From positions 1 through 26,877 of the forward strand of contig JAGAAA010000109.1 of the NCBI GenBank assembly GCA_017615495.1: a stretch of 26,877 nt of DNA. Direction: 5' to 3'. Positions 1-7,602 of this stretch are shown piece by piece. Position 1 is the stretch's first letter. Each line of letters opens with the position of its first letter. The translations under genes and the position numbers were made by a program. The notes beneath the pieces were generated by a model, which saw only the letters and a list, made by a program, of their open reading frames with translations, had not been told where the DNA came from and searched no databases. Source of the stretch: Clostridia bacterium (lineage in GTDB: Bacteria > Bacillota > Clostridia > Christensenellales > CAG-1252).

Positions 1-16
1 AATCGTTTTTTTAAAG

Positions 17-72
17 AGTAACAACTCAATTTGCAACAGTAACAATCGATCCCGATCGGTTTGTGCTATAAT
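17..72 (+). promoter_or_regulatory. Promoter region of the XRE regulator: extended -10 and direct repeats
   Basis: A perfect TATAAT lies at 67-72 and is preceded by TG at 64-65, giving an extended -10 (TGnTATAAT) 20 bp before the start codon. No good -35 sits 16-18 bp upstream. The octamer AGTAACAA occurs at 17-24 and again at 38-45, exactly 21 bp apart (two helical turns), and an imperfect inverted repeat (CGATC cc GATCG, 47-58) occupies the expected -35 area. The layout suggests a regulated, possibly self-regulated promoter. That is inference from position. Confidence 0.5.
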
Positions 73-92
73 AAGGTCACGGAGGGGCAAAT

Positions 93-884
93 ATGGAATT
101 TTCGGAAAAGCTAAAATCACTCAGAACGGAAAAAGGAGTATCACAACAAGCGCTTGCGGACGCCATCTACGTCAGTCGTAGCGCGGTGGCAAAATGGGAG
201 AACGGGTTCGGTCTTCCCTGCGCGGAATCGCTCAATCTTTTGTGCGAATATTTCGGCGTTGAAAAAGAATATCTCGTGCGCGAAAATGAAAATGAAAACG
301 TTCAAAAGAATAGGGTGTTCTCCAAATATAAAAAGCTGATCATCACGTTGAGTTCGGTCGCCGCGGCTCTTTTGATCGTCGTCATCGTCGGACTTTCGCT
401 CTCGCTGAGCGCCGCTGCATCTTATGAAAGCGGGATGCCCGCCATCCCGGAAGATTTCCCCTTGATCACGGTGGAAAACGTTGCGGCGGATTCCTATCAC
501 ATCTTAAATCCGCCCGCGAGCGTGAACCCGCGCGTTTTCAACACGCCTTTCAACGAAGAAGCGGCAAATCTCCCTCTTCTGCCCTATCAGGAAGTTTACA
601 AGATCACCCTGCCGGTAAACGGCGGATCTTTGATCTCAGTTCAATATTACTTCTTACACGACGACTATTCTCCCATACAAGACGATTCGTTGTCGATCGC
701 GCCGCTTGTCAGCCCTGCCCCGATGTGGTGGAAACTCAATCACTTTGACACTTCCGTCCTATATCCGGAAAAGGATGAAGCGCGCATCTACTACCTGCAA
801 AACGATTACAACGTAATCATCCTGGAATTCACCTACGAATTCCGCGGCTACAAAGCGATCTCCTTCTTCCGCGTCGAAAGATAA
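93..884 (+). CDS. Membrane-anchored XRE-family transcriptional regulator
   Basis: The 263-residue protein starts with a Cro/C1-type helix-turn-helix (about residues 6-60, with the typical VSRSAVAKWENG recognition segment at 27-38). A charged linker rich in Glu and Asn follows, then one strong membrane helix (about 81-108) and an extracytoplasmic domain of about 150 residues that I do not recognise. The start is well set: GGAGGGG lies 5 bp before the ATG. A DNA-binding head joined to an external domain by one helix implies that a signal outside the cell, or release by proteolysis, controls DNA binding. The gene stands alone between its own promoter and a bidirectional terminator, so its target may be itself or a distant gene. 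The HTH call is secure; the role of the outer domain is unknown. Confidence 0.85.
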   Translation: MEFSEKLKSLRTEKGVSQQALADAIYVSRSAVAKWENGFGLPCAESLNLLCEYFGVEKEYLVRENENENVQKNRVFSKYKKLIITLSSVAAALLIVVIVGLSLSLSAAASYESGMPAIPEDFPLITVENVAADSYHILNPPASVNPRVFNTPFNEEAANLPLLPYQEVYKITLPVNGGSLISVQYYFLHDDYSPIQDDSLSIAPLVSPAPMWWKLNHFDTSVLYPEKDEARIYYLQNDYNVIILEFTYEFRGYKAISFFRVER

Positions 885-923
885 CAAAAAAGCCTATCGA
901 GCAATTCGATAGGCTCTTTTTTT
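885..923. terminator. Bidirectional terminator between the XRE gene and the rnf-ppx operon
   Basis: A perfect 10-bp stem (AGCCTATCGA at 891-900 with its complement at 906-915) and a 5-nt loop are followed by seven T on the plus strand. Six A lie at 885-890, so it also reads as stem plus U-run on the minus strand. It sits between two convergent genes. Confidence 0.92.
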
Positions 924-936
924 GCCATTTTGATAA

Positions 937-2457
937 TTACAGTATCTCGAGGTTTTTGCCGTAGGCGTTTTTGAACTCCGTCTTGCAGGTCAAAGCGTCC
1001 TTGACCTCAAGCGAGCAATCGGCGTGGTTTTCGGTGATGGTCTTCATGATCACGCTGTCGCCCAAGATGTCGCAGGTAATGCCGGTGATGATGCCGCTCA
1101 TGCTTCTATCAAAACTTTCGGCGATCTTCAACACCAAGCCGAGCTTCTTGACTGCGTCGATGTCCTCTTCCGAAAGCATGCTGAGGTACTTTTGCATATC
1201 CTCGGTGACGGGCACGCCGTCTTTATGCGCCGAAGCAACGAACGCCGCCATAACGATCTCCTTATGCGAAAGACCGAATATCCTGCTGTTTAAGATCACG
1301 TAAGCGGAATGCTTGTGGTGATCGTAGAACTTGATCTTGGAGCCCGCGTCGTGGAGCATCGCCGCCGCGCGAAGGACTTTTACGTACACACGCGGAAGTT
1401 TGTGCAACACCTTAAGTTGCTTAAAGATCTGCATCGAAAGGTCCATAATGTGGCGGACGTGATCCTCGTTGAGTTCAAAGTGCTTTACGAGGGTGTTCAG
1501 ACTGTAGCCGAGGATGTCCGAAATGGGCTTTTCGGAAACGGTAGGCACGGCGTATTTGAACATTGCGCCCTCTCTCATGCCGCTGCCGCTGATGACGAGG
1601 TTTTTAAAACCGCACACGGTGAGGATACGGCTGATGCAGGCAAGAGCGCTGGGGAAGATATCCGCGCGAGTGCTGGAAAGACCTTTGATCTTCATCGTGC
1701 GATCGAGCGGCAAGGTTTTGATGGTGTCGTAGATCGCGTTGAACTCGCTGGTTTCAAGGCTATAGCCGTGCGCAACGTTGAGCGGGTACTTCTTCAGCCT
1801 ACGGCTGATCTTACCGAGGTTACGGAAGGAGCCGCCCACGCCGATAAACTGCGTGTCGGGGTCAAGTTCCTTAAGCCACTCGAGTTTTTCAAGCTCCGCA
1901 TTGACCGCTTCTTCGATCTTCTCCGCGCGCTCTTCCGGCAAGAGGTCTTGCCCCTTGAACATATCGGTCAACGTAACCGCGCCAAAAGGCAACGTGGCTT
2001 GCTCGAGAATGGTCTTCCTGTTGTAGTACACGAGTTTGGTGCTACCGCCGCCCATGTCGACGATCAAGCCCTTGGGGATATCCATCGCGTTGATGACGCC
2101 GGTGTAGATGTACTGTCCTTCCTCAGTGGCGCTCAAAACGCGCAGCTTGATGCCGCAAGTGACCGCGACTTCTTCCAAAAAGCTCTTTTGGTTTTTGGCG
2201 CGCCTGACGGCAGCCGTCGCAAAGGCGAAGATCTTCTCCACCCCGTTGGAATCGCAGAAGCGTCGGAACATTTGCAACGTTTTCTTGGTCTGTTCGATCC
2301 TTGCCGGACGCAGGAAGCCGTCCGTTTCCATATCTTGACCGAGCCTGACGCTTTCCTTCAGCTCGTCAAAGACGAAGAAATAACCTCCTTCCAAAATGTC
2401 CACAAGCACAAGGCGAGCGGAATTTGATCCCAAGTCAATAATCGCGATTTTCTCCAT
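937..2457 (-). CDS. ppx: Ppx/GppA-family phosphatase with C-terminal HD domain
   Basis: The 506-residue cytoplasmic protein belongs to the exopolyphosphatase / pppGpp phosphohydrolase family of the ASKHA (sugar kinase/actin) fold. Visible family motifs are DLGSNSARL (8-16), ATAAVRRA (80-87), the EEG segment (112-114), DMGGGST (134-140) and GSGMREG (291-297). The C-terminal part has an HD-type metal-binding pattern: HD at 369-370, HH at 380-381 and a late Asp at 450. Proteins of this length hydrolyse inorganic polyphosphate and/or convert pppGpp to ppGpp; the sequence alone does not decide which. AGGAGGG lies 10 bp before the ATG. The gene starts 30 bp after rnfB with no terminator between, so it is the last gene of the rnf operon and ends at the terminator at 885-923. 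Confidence 0.9.
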   Translation of the reverse strand: MEKIAIIDLGSNSARLVLVDILEGGYFFVFDELKESVRLGQDMETDGFLRPARIEQTKKTLQMFRRFCDSNGVEKIFAFATAAVRRAKNQKSFLEEVAVTCGIKLRVLSATEEGQYIYTGVINAMDIPKGLIVDMGGGSTKLVYYNRKTILEQATLPFGAVTLTDMFKGQDLLPEERAEKIEEAVNAELEKLEWLKELDPDTQFIGVGGSFRNLGKISRRLKKYPLNVAHGYSLETSEFNAIYDTIKTLPLDRTMKIKGLSSTRADIFPSALACISRILTVCGFKNLVISGSGMREGAMFKYAVPTVSEKPISDILGYSLNTLVKHFELNEDHVRHIMDLSMQIFKQLKVLHKLPRVYVKVLRAAAMLHDAGSKIKFYDHHKHSAYVILNSRIFGLSHKEIVMAAFVASAHKDGVPVTEDMQKYLSMLSEEDIDAVKKLGLVLKIAESFDRSMSGIITGITCDILGDSVIMKTITENHADCSLEVKDALTCKTEFKNAYGKNLEIL

Positions 2458-2487
2458 ATAGCCTCATCCCTCCTATTCTTATAGTGG

Positions 2488-3297
2488 TCAGTCCCTTTTT
2501 ATAATGCATTTAGACGGGCACTTTGCCGCGCAAGCGCCGCAGCCCGTACACTTTGAATAATCAATCACCGCAAGGTTGTCTTGAAGCTCAATGGCTCCTT
2601 GCGGGCAGGTACGCACGCACATACCGCATCCGATGCACCCCGTTTTGCAGTAGGAGCGCACTTCTTTGCCTTTTGCGTGGTTGGAACAGGCGACGTATAC
2701 CTTCGCCCTCGTCGGGATCTTCTTGATCAAGCCTTTGGGGCAAGATTTAGCGCATTTCCCGCACAACGTACAACGATCTTCCGTGATCGCCGCGTAACCT
2801 TTTTCGGAAATATTGCAGGCGTGGTGGTCGCAATGCTTCACGCAGGTGCCCGCGCCCATACACCCGACCGGGCAAGCCTTTCTGCCGCCGGCAAGCAGTT
2901 CCATCGAAGCGCAATCGCCGTACCCGTGGTAATCGTATTTGTCTTCGCAAGAGCTTCCGCCGTTGCAACAGACCACGAAGGACATTTCTTCCCCTTCGTT
3001 TACGGTACCGAGGATCGCCGCGATCTGATCTTTGTTTACCTTGCTCGTAGCGTTACAAGCGGAAAGATCCGCCTTGCCGTTGGCAAGCGCTTCCGCAAAC
3101 GCGCTGCAACCCGCGAAACCGCAACCGCCGCAATTCGCGCCCGAAAGCAAACCTTCGATCTGCACGACCTTTTCATCCCTCTTAACTTCAAGCTTCCTGC
3201 CGAGGAAGGCAAGCAACACGGCAAAGACCGCCGCAATGGCGACCAAGATCGCGGAGGGAACGAGGATCGCAACGTAGAGCTTTGTCATCAAAAGCAT
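2488..3297 (-). CDS. rnfB: Rnf complex subunit RnfB, iron-sulfur electron entry subunit
   Basis: RnfB accepts electrons from reduced ferredoxin and passes them into the membrane part of the ferredoxin:NAD+ oxidoreductase. The 269-residue protein has one N-terminal membrane helix (about 7-32), then the Fe-S domain with Cys56, Cys59, Cys64 and Cys81. Ferredoxin-like Cys motifs follow: an irregular one around 142-161, and three regular CxxCxxCxxxC clusters at 176-186, 221-231 and 250-260. The irregular region reads CVKHCDHHAC where RnfB proteins usually have a CxxxCP ending, adding two His and an extra Cys. The start is supported by AGGAGG 7 bp upstream; that site overlaps the rnfA stop codon (TAAGGAGG). 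It is 12 bp from rnfA and 30 bp ahead of ppx. Confidence 0.96.
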   Translation of the reverse strand: MLLMTKLYVAILVPSAILVAIAAVFAVLLAFLGRKLEVKRDEKVVQIEGLLSGANCGGCGFAGCSAFAEALANGKADLSACNATSKVNKDQIAAILGTVNEGEEMSFVVCCNGGSSCEDKYDYHGYGDCASMELLAGGRKACPVGCMGAGTCVKHCDHHACNISEKGYAAITEDRCTLCGKCAKSCPKGLIKKIPTRAKVYVACSNHAKGKEVRSYCKTGCIGCGMCVRTCPQGAIELQDNLAVIDYSKCTGCGACAAKCPSKCIIKRD

Positions 3298-3309
3298 ATT
3301 CGTACCTCC

Positions 3310-3894
3310 TTACACGATCCCAAACATTCCGGAGAATGCACTGAACGCCATGCTGAGCAACGCCGCCGCGATCAACGTGATCGGGAAGCCGCGGAAGGGT
3401 TCCGGCACGTTTTTGGGCACGATCCTTTCGCGCACGCCCGCCAAAAGCACGATCGCAAGAGTGAAGCCCACGCCCGCGAACACTCCGTTTAAGAAGGACT
3501 GCAACAAGTTGTACGCCTTTTCAATGTTCAAAAGCGCCACGCCAAGCACCGCGCAGTTGGTTGTGATCAACGGCAAGTAAACGCCAAGCGCGCTGTACAG
3601 CGAGGGGCTGAACTTTTTGATCACGATCTCCACCGATTGAACGAGCGCGGCGATGATCAAGATAAACGCGATGGTCTTCATATATTCCAGCCCGAGACGG
3701 ATCAAAACGTACTCGTTGACCAAATAAGTGAAGACGGACGCAATGGACATAACGAATATGACCGCAAAGCCCATTCCGAGCGCGGTGTTGGTCTTTTTGG
3801 ACACACCGAGGAAGGGGCAAATGCCGAGGAATTGGCTCAGCACGAAGTTGTTGACGAAAACGGAACCGATGATGATCACGAAATAGAGATTCAT
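3310..3894 (-). CDS. rnfA: Rnf complex membrane subunit RnfA
   Basis: RnfA is an integral membrane subunit of the Rnf pump. Together with RnfE it forms the paired, inverted-topology core that carries a membrane-embedded iron-sulfur cluster. The 194-residue length is standard and about six hydrophobic helices are visible. The two conserved half-membrane motifs are present: NNFVLSQFLGICPFLG (15-30, with Cys26) and TTNCAVLG (111-118, with Cys114); in known Rnf complexes these Cys help hold the cluster. The start overlaps the rnfE stop as ATGA and is preceded by GGAGG, so translation is probably coupled to rnfE. Confidence 0.97.
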   Translation of the reverse strand: MNLYFVIIIGSVFVNNFVLSQFLGICPFLGVSKKTNTALGMGFAVIFVMSIASVFTYLVNEYVLIRLGLEYMKTIAFILIIAALVQSVEIVIKKFSPSLYSALGVYLPLITTNCAVLGVALLNIEKAYNLLQSFLNGVFAGVGFTLAIVLLAGVRERIVPKNVPEPFRGFPITLIAAALLSMAFSAFSGMFGIV

Positions 3895-4553
3895 ACTTTC
3901 GCCTCCTTTTCATCTTTCTTCTCTTTATGAGAAGAAGCCGCATATTTTCTGTTTTCAGCCATACCGGTCAGGAAGTTGACGAGCGCCATCAAGGTACCGT
4001 AGACGAGGAAGCCGCCCGCCGGCAAGATGAACACCGTCATCGACACGTTGCCGAGGTGCCCGATGGGAAGCCCGAAGAAGGAGCCTGCGCCCAAAAGTTC
4101 CCTGACGATACCGATAAAGGTCAAACTCAGCGTAAAGCCGAAACCCATGCCCAAGCCGTCTAACGCGCTGTCCAGCACGGGGTTGCAGGAAGCAAACGCT
4201 TCCGCGCGCGCCAAGATGATGCAGTTGACGACGATCAAGGGCAGGAAAACGCCAAGCGCGTCGTACAAGGACGGCAAGAACTTTTTCATCACCATTTGCA
4301 CCACCGTAACGAAGGTTGCGATGATGACCACGAACGCCGGAATTCTGACGCGGTTGGGGATCACTCGCTTTAAAAGCGAGATCATAACGTTGGAACACAA
4401 CAAGACGAAGGTGACCGCCGCGCCCATCGCGAGACCGTTGATCGCCTGCGTGGTGACGGCAAGGGTCGGGCAAGTGCCCAGCACCAGCCTGAACGTCGGA
4501 TTGCTCTTGACAATGCCGTTGGTTAGGGTGTTCAATCGATCTTTCTTCATCAT
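3891..4553 (-). CDS. rnfE: Rnf complex membrane subunit RnfE
   Basis: RnfE is the homologous partner of RnfA in the membrane core. I place the start at the ATG at 4553 (220 residues, beginning MMKKDRLNTL), which overlaps the rnfG stop as ATGA and has GGAGGG 4 bp upstream. The next codon but one upstream is also possible, as is the ATG at 4550 (7-bp spacing). The longer open frame back to 4586 has no supporting site and lies inside rnfG. The N-terminal NPTFRLVLGTCPTLAVT segment (Cys at 28) and the later LPLIVVNCI segment mirror the two Cys-containing motifs of RnfA. The C-terminal 20 residues are Lys/Glu-rich and probably cytoplasmic. Confidence 0.95.
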   Translation of the reverse strand: MMKKDRLNTLTNGIVKSNPTFRLVLGTCPTLAVTTQAINGLAMGAAVTFVLLCSNVMISLLKRVIPNRVRIPAFVVIIATFVTVVQMVMKKFLPSLYDALGVFLPLIVVNCIILARAEAFASCNPVLDSALDGLGMGFGFTLSLTFIGIVRELLGAGSFFGLPIGHLGNVSMTVFILPAGGFLVYGTLMALVNFLTGMAENRKYAASSHKEKKDEKEAKV

Positions 4554-5146
4554 TGCACCCTCCTCAAAACTCTCAGTTGATACCATTTGACCGCCGCGTT
4601 GACCGCATTCGTGACCGCGGTACTGCTCTTGGAAGCGCCGCTGACCGCGCTGACTTCAGCGGGAGAAACGGCGTTGCCTTTTACGAGGGCAAAACCGCGG
4701 AAATCCTCCGTGATAGGCTTATCGTAATATTGCTTGAAATAAGCGTCTTCCAACGCTTTGCTGCCCAAGCCGGGCGTTTCGTTGGCTTCGTACTTTGCGA
4801 TCTTGACGACTTTGCCGCCCGTGATGTTCACGAGGAGGTCCAACGTGCCTTTATAAGCGCCCGTCCCTCTTGCCACCAAGACGAAGACGTCCTTGTCGCC
4901 GTTTTTGGGAACGTAGACGCCGAGGATCTCGCCTTCGGCTTTGTCCATCGGCACTTCGAAGCCCTCTTCCGACACGTATTTCATAAGGTCGCCGTCGTAG
5001 ACGGCGGTAGCCTTGCGCGCGAGGAGTTCCTCTTCGTCAACAGCGGTAAAGTGATTTACCAAACCGAGCAACGCGCCCGCAATGCCCGCAATGACCACAA
5101 GCACGAGAGCGGTCATCAGTATTTCATACCCAAGACTCTTTCTCAT
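4550..5146 (-). CDS. rnfG: Rnf complex subunit RnfG, covalent-FMN protein
   Basis: RnfG is the subunit with an extracytoplasmic FMN-binding domain, anchored by one N-terminal helix (about 9-33). The 198-residue protein shows the family landmark NETPGLG (122-128) and the flavin attachment segment SGAS (169-172) followed by KSS. The family motif is [ST]GA[ST]x[ST], with FMN joined by ApbE through a phosphoester to a hydroxyl residue. Here all candidate acceptors are serines, whereas threonine is the common choice. No apbE is in this window. The start overlaps the rnfD stop as ATGA, with AAGGAG 7 bp upstream. Confidence 0.95.
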   Translation of the reverse strand: MRKSLGYEILMTALVLVVIAGIAGALLGLVNHFTAVDEEELLARKATAVYDGDLMKYVSEEGFEVPMDKAEGEILGVYVPKNGDKDVFVLVARGTGAYKGTLDLLVNITGGKVVKIAKYEANETPGLGSKALEDAYFKQYYDKPITEDFRGFALVKGNAVSPAEVSAVSGASKSSTAVTNAVNAAVKWYQLRVLRRVQ

Positions 5147-6171
5147 GCTTTGGCTCCTTTCTTTTTAACGTACCCGAAGGGATGCGGTTTGCACGCCTTA
5201 TCGATAAATGGCGTGACGATGTTCATCAGCAAGATCGCGAAGGAAACGCCTTCGGGATAACTGCCGAAGAAACGAATGAGCGAAGTTAACAAGCCGCAAC
5301 CGAACGCAAAGACGGCGAGGCCGAGTTTGGTATTCGGCGTGGTGGAATAATCGGTTGCCATAAAGAAAGCGCCGAGGAACAAGCCGCCACCCAAAACGGA
5401 AGGCAGAACGTACGCGAGAGGTTGCCCCTTCGCCGCGCCGTAGATCAAAGCGAAGACGGCGACCGTGCCAATGAAGGTGACGGGCACCCTCCAATCAATG
5501 ATACGACGGACGATCAGGTACACGCCGCCGATCAAAAGCGCCAGCACGCTGGTTTCACCAAGCGAACCGCCGATGCTGCCGAAGAACATCGGAAGCAAGC
5601 TTTCCTTGGGCGTACCGGCACGAAGCGACGCCAAAGGCGTCGCGGTCGTAAGCGCGGCCACGTCACGCAAGCCCTCTTTGCCCTTCAAAATGCAACGGAA
5701 ATAGACGAAGGCGTCGCCGTTTGCCCAAACGATGGGCTTCACGAAGGAAGTCATCGCCGACGCCCAAGCAAGCAACAGGAAGATCCTGCCCGCGATCGCC
5801 GGATTGGCGAAGTTTTTGCCAATGCCGCCAAACAGCATTTTAACGAACACGATGGCAAAGGCGCTACCGATGATGGGCACGTAAAACGGCACCGAAACAG
5901 GCAAATTCAACGCGAGCAAAAGCCCGGTAACAGCAGCGGAACAATCTCTGATTGTTTGCTCACGCTTCGTGATCAAATTGAACAAGGCTTCCGCGCCGAT
6001 CGCAGCGCCGACGGACAACGCTTCCAAGAACAAAGCGTAAAAGCCGAAGAAGTAGATCGACATGGCCACGGCGGGGATCAATGCGATCAACACTTCGAGC
6101 ATGATGGTCGTAACGGTACGATCGTTTGCGATATGGGGAGAAGAAGAAACAACGTATTTGCTCATCGTCAT
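5143..6171 (-). CDS. rnfD: Rnf complex membrane subunit RnfD
   Basis: RnfD is a multi-helix membrane subunit, related to NqrB, that carries a covalent FMN and lies on the ion-translocation path. From the ATG at 6171 it is 342 residues. That start overlaps the rnfC stop as ATGA and has AAGGA 9 bp upstream; a second ATG at 6165 lies 7-8 bp after GGGGG and is equally likely. The open frame runs back to 6387, but only inside rnfC. Recognisable segments are the SSSPHI start, GGIGKNFANPA, the flavinylation region TTATPLASL (about 172-180 from the second ATG) and TDYSTTPNTKLG near residue 271, all typical of RnfD. Confidence 0.95.
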   Translation of the reverse strand: MTMSKYVVSSSPHIANDRTVTTIMLEVLIALIPAVAMSIYFFGFYALFLEALSVGAAIGAEALFNLITKREQTIRDCSAAVTGLLLALNLPVSVPFYVPIIGSAFAIVFVKMLFGGIGKNFANPAIAGRIFLLLAWASAMTSFVKPIVWANGDAFVYFRCILKGKEGLRDVAALTTATPLASLRAGTPKESLLPMFFGSIGGSLGETSVLALLIGGVYLIVRRIIDWRVPVTFIGTVAVFALIYGAAKGQPLAYVLPSVLGGGLFLGAFFMATDYSTTPNTKLGLAVFAFGCGLLTSLIRFFGSYPEGVSFAILLMNIVTPFIDKACKPHPFGYVKKKGAKA

Positions 6172-7460
6172 ACCCCCTTTTCCTTGATCATCTTTTTCGC
6201 GCGACGCATGCTCGTCACCAAAGGACGACGCGCCGGACATACAAAAGCGCAACAGCCGCATTCCAAGCAGCTCATCGCGTGAAGTTTTTTGGCTTCCAAA
6301 GCATCTTCCGCATCCACGGCGCGCTCGATAAACATCGGCATCAAACGCATCGGGCAATGCGAAGCGCAAGAAGCGCAATTGATACAAGCGGAAATGGGCT
6401 TATCGCCCTCCGAAACTTCCTCCTCCGTCAAAAAGAGCAACGAGGAGGTGCCTTTGCCCGTCGAAGGCTTTAAGTCAGCCTGCGCAAAGCCCATCATCGG
6501 GCCGCCGCTGATCACCTTCTTGACGTTTTCCGAAACGCCGCAGTATTCCGCAACGTCACGGTAACCAACGCCGTTTCTTACCCAAAAATTGCCCGGACGG
6601 AGGCATGCCCTGCCGGAAACGGTCATCGCGCGCATAAAAGAAGGCTTGCCGAGCGCCACCGCTTCGTAAATGGCAAAAGCGGTATGCACGTTGTCCACCA
6701 CCGCGCCGACGTCGGACGGAAGCGCGCCTTCGGGCACGACCCTCCTGGTGATGGAATATATAAGTTGCTTTTCAGCCCCTTGCGGGTATTTCGTAACGAG
6801 AGGGATGACCTTGATAGCATCGGTGGCAAAAGCGGAAAGCGCAGCAATGGCGTCCGGCTTGTTGTCTTCGACGCCGATGTAAGCGACCGAAACGCCAAGC
6901 GCGGTCATCATATACTTCACGCCTTCAAAGATCTCCGCCGTTTTTTCCAAACAAAGACGGTAATCGCAAGTGATATACGGCTCGCATTCAGCGGCGTTGA
7001 TGATCAAAACGTCAACGGGTGTACGAGGCGAAAGTTTTACGTGCGTCGGGAAAGTGGCGCCGCCCATACCCACGATGCCTGCTTCGGCAACGCGCGCTTT
7101 GATGGCAGCGGCGTCGGGCGAAGTAAGAGGCTCCAAAAACGCTTCTTCATACAAGCCGTCGTTTTCAATGACGACGTGAGAAGCGCGCCCCCCGATGGCG
7201 GTGCGAGCGGTAACGATCTCCTTCACCTTACCGCTGACGGAAGAATAAACGTTTGCCGAAACAAACCCTACGGCTTTGCCAAGCAAAGTACCCACCTTAA
7301 CTTCGTCACCGACGGCGACGGCAAGAGCAGCCGGCGCGCCGATATGTTGCGACAAAGGGATCGACACCTCCGAGGGAGTCGGAAAATCCAAAAGAGCGAG
7401 GTCTTTGGCGATTTGTTTGTTGCCTGCGGGATGGATCCCGCGTCTGAACGTAAATTTCAA
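6168..7460 (-). CDS. rnfC: Rnf complex subunit RnfC, NADH/FMN and 4Fe-4S subunit
   Basis: RnfC is the cytoplasmic subunit that delivers electrons to NAD+. From the TTG start at 7460 it has 430 residues. It shows the N-terminal biotinyl-lipoyl-like start (KFTFRRGIHP), the nucleotide-binding GMGGATFPTHVKL segment (131-143), the INAAECEPY segment (154-162), and two 4Fe-4S motifs: Cys359/362/365/369 and Cys398/401/404/408. I prefer TTG over the upstream ATG at 7499 for three reasons: GGAG lies 7 bp before the TTG, RnfC homologues begin close to the TFRGG-like segment, and the ATG at 7499 falls between the -35 and -10 of the likely promoter. It is the first gene of the rnf operon. Confidence 0.95.
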   Translation of the reverse strand: MKFTFRRGIHPAGNKQIAKDLALLDFPTPSEVSIPLSQHIGAPAALAVAVGDEVKVGTLLGKAVGFVSANVYSSVSGKVKEIVTARTAIGGRASHVVIENDGLYEEAFLEPLTSPDAAAIKARVAEAGIVGMGGATFPTHVKLSPRTPVDVLIINAAECEPYITCDYRLCLEKTAEIFEGVKYMMTALGVSVAYIGVEDNKPDAIAALSAFATDAIKVIPLVTKYPQGAEKQLIYSITRRVVPEGALPSDVGAVVDNVHTAFAIYEAVALGKPSFMRAMTVSGRACLRPGNFWVRNGVGYRDVAEYCGVSENVKKVISGGPMMGFAQADLKPSTGKGTSSLLFLTEEEVSEGDKPISACINCASCASHCPMRLMPMFIERAVDAEDALEAKKLHAMSCLECGCCAFVCPARRPLVTSMRRAKKMIKEKGV

Positions 7461-7489
7461 CGTAGCGCTCCAATTCACAAGATACAATA

Positions 7490-7518
7490 AATATATCATA
7501 TTTTTGCGCTTAAGTAAA
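7490..7518 (-). promoter_or_regulatory. Candidate promoter of the rnf-ppx operon
   Basis: On the minus strand, TTTACT (7518-7513) and TATATT (7495-7490) are separated by 17 bp. Transcription from here would begin about 22 nt before the TTG start of rnfC and after the upstream ATG. A second perfect TATAAT at 7529-7524 lacks a good -35 and could mark an alternative or overlapping promoter. The region is very AT-rich, so chance matches are likely and the call is tentative. Confidence 0.5.
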
Positions 7519-7602
7519 GTTAGATTATAAAATTTACAATTAAAATTACATAAAAATCATTAAATATACGCAAAAATGCATAAATTTTTGATAGTTTTCC
7601 AA

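Noticed and set aside
6172..6387. N-terminal extension of RnfD into rnfC
   Set aside because: RnfD homologues begin near the SSSPHI segment, and the ATG at 6171 or 6165 has a Shine-Dalgarno and the usual ATGA overlap.
7570..7590. AT-rich inverted repeat CAAAAAT / ATTTTTG after the TSUP pair as a terminator
   Set aside because: The stem has almost no GC and no following U-run on the minus strand; in such AT-rich DNA it is likely to be chance.
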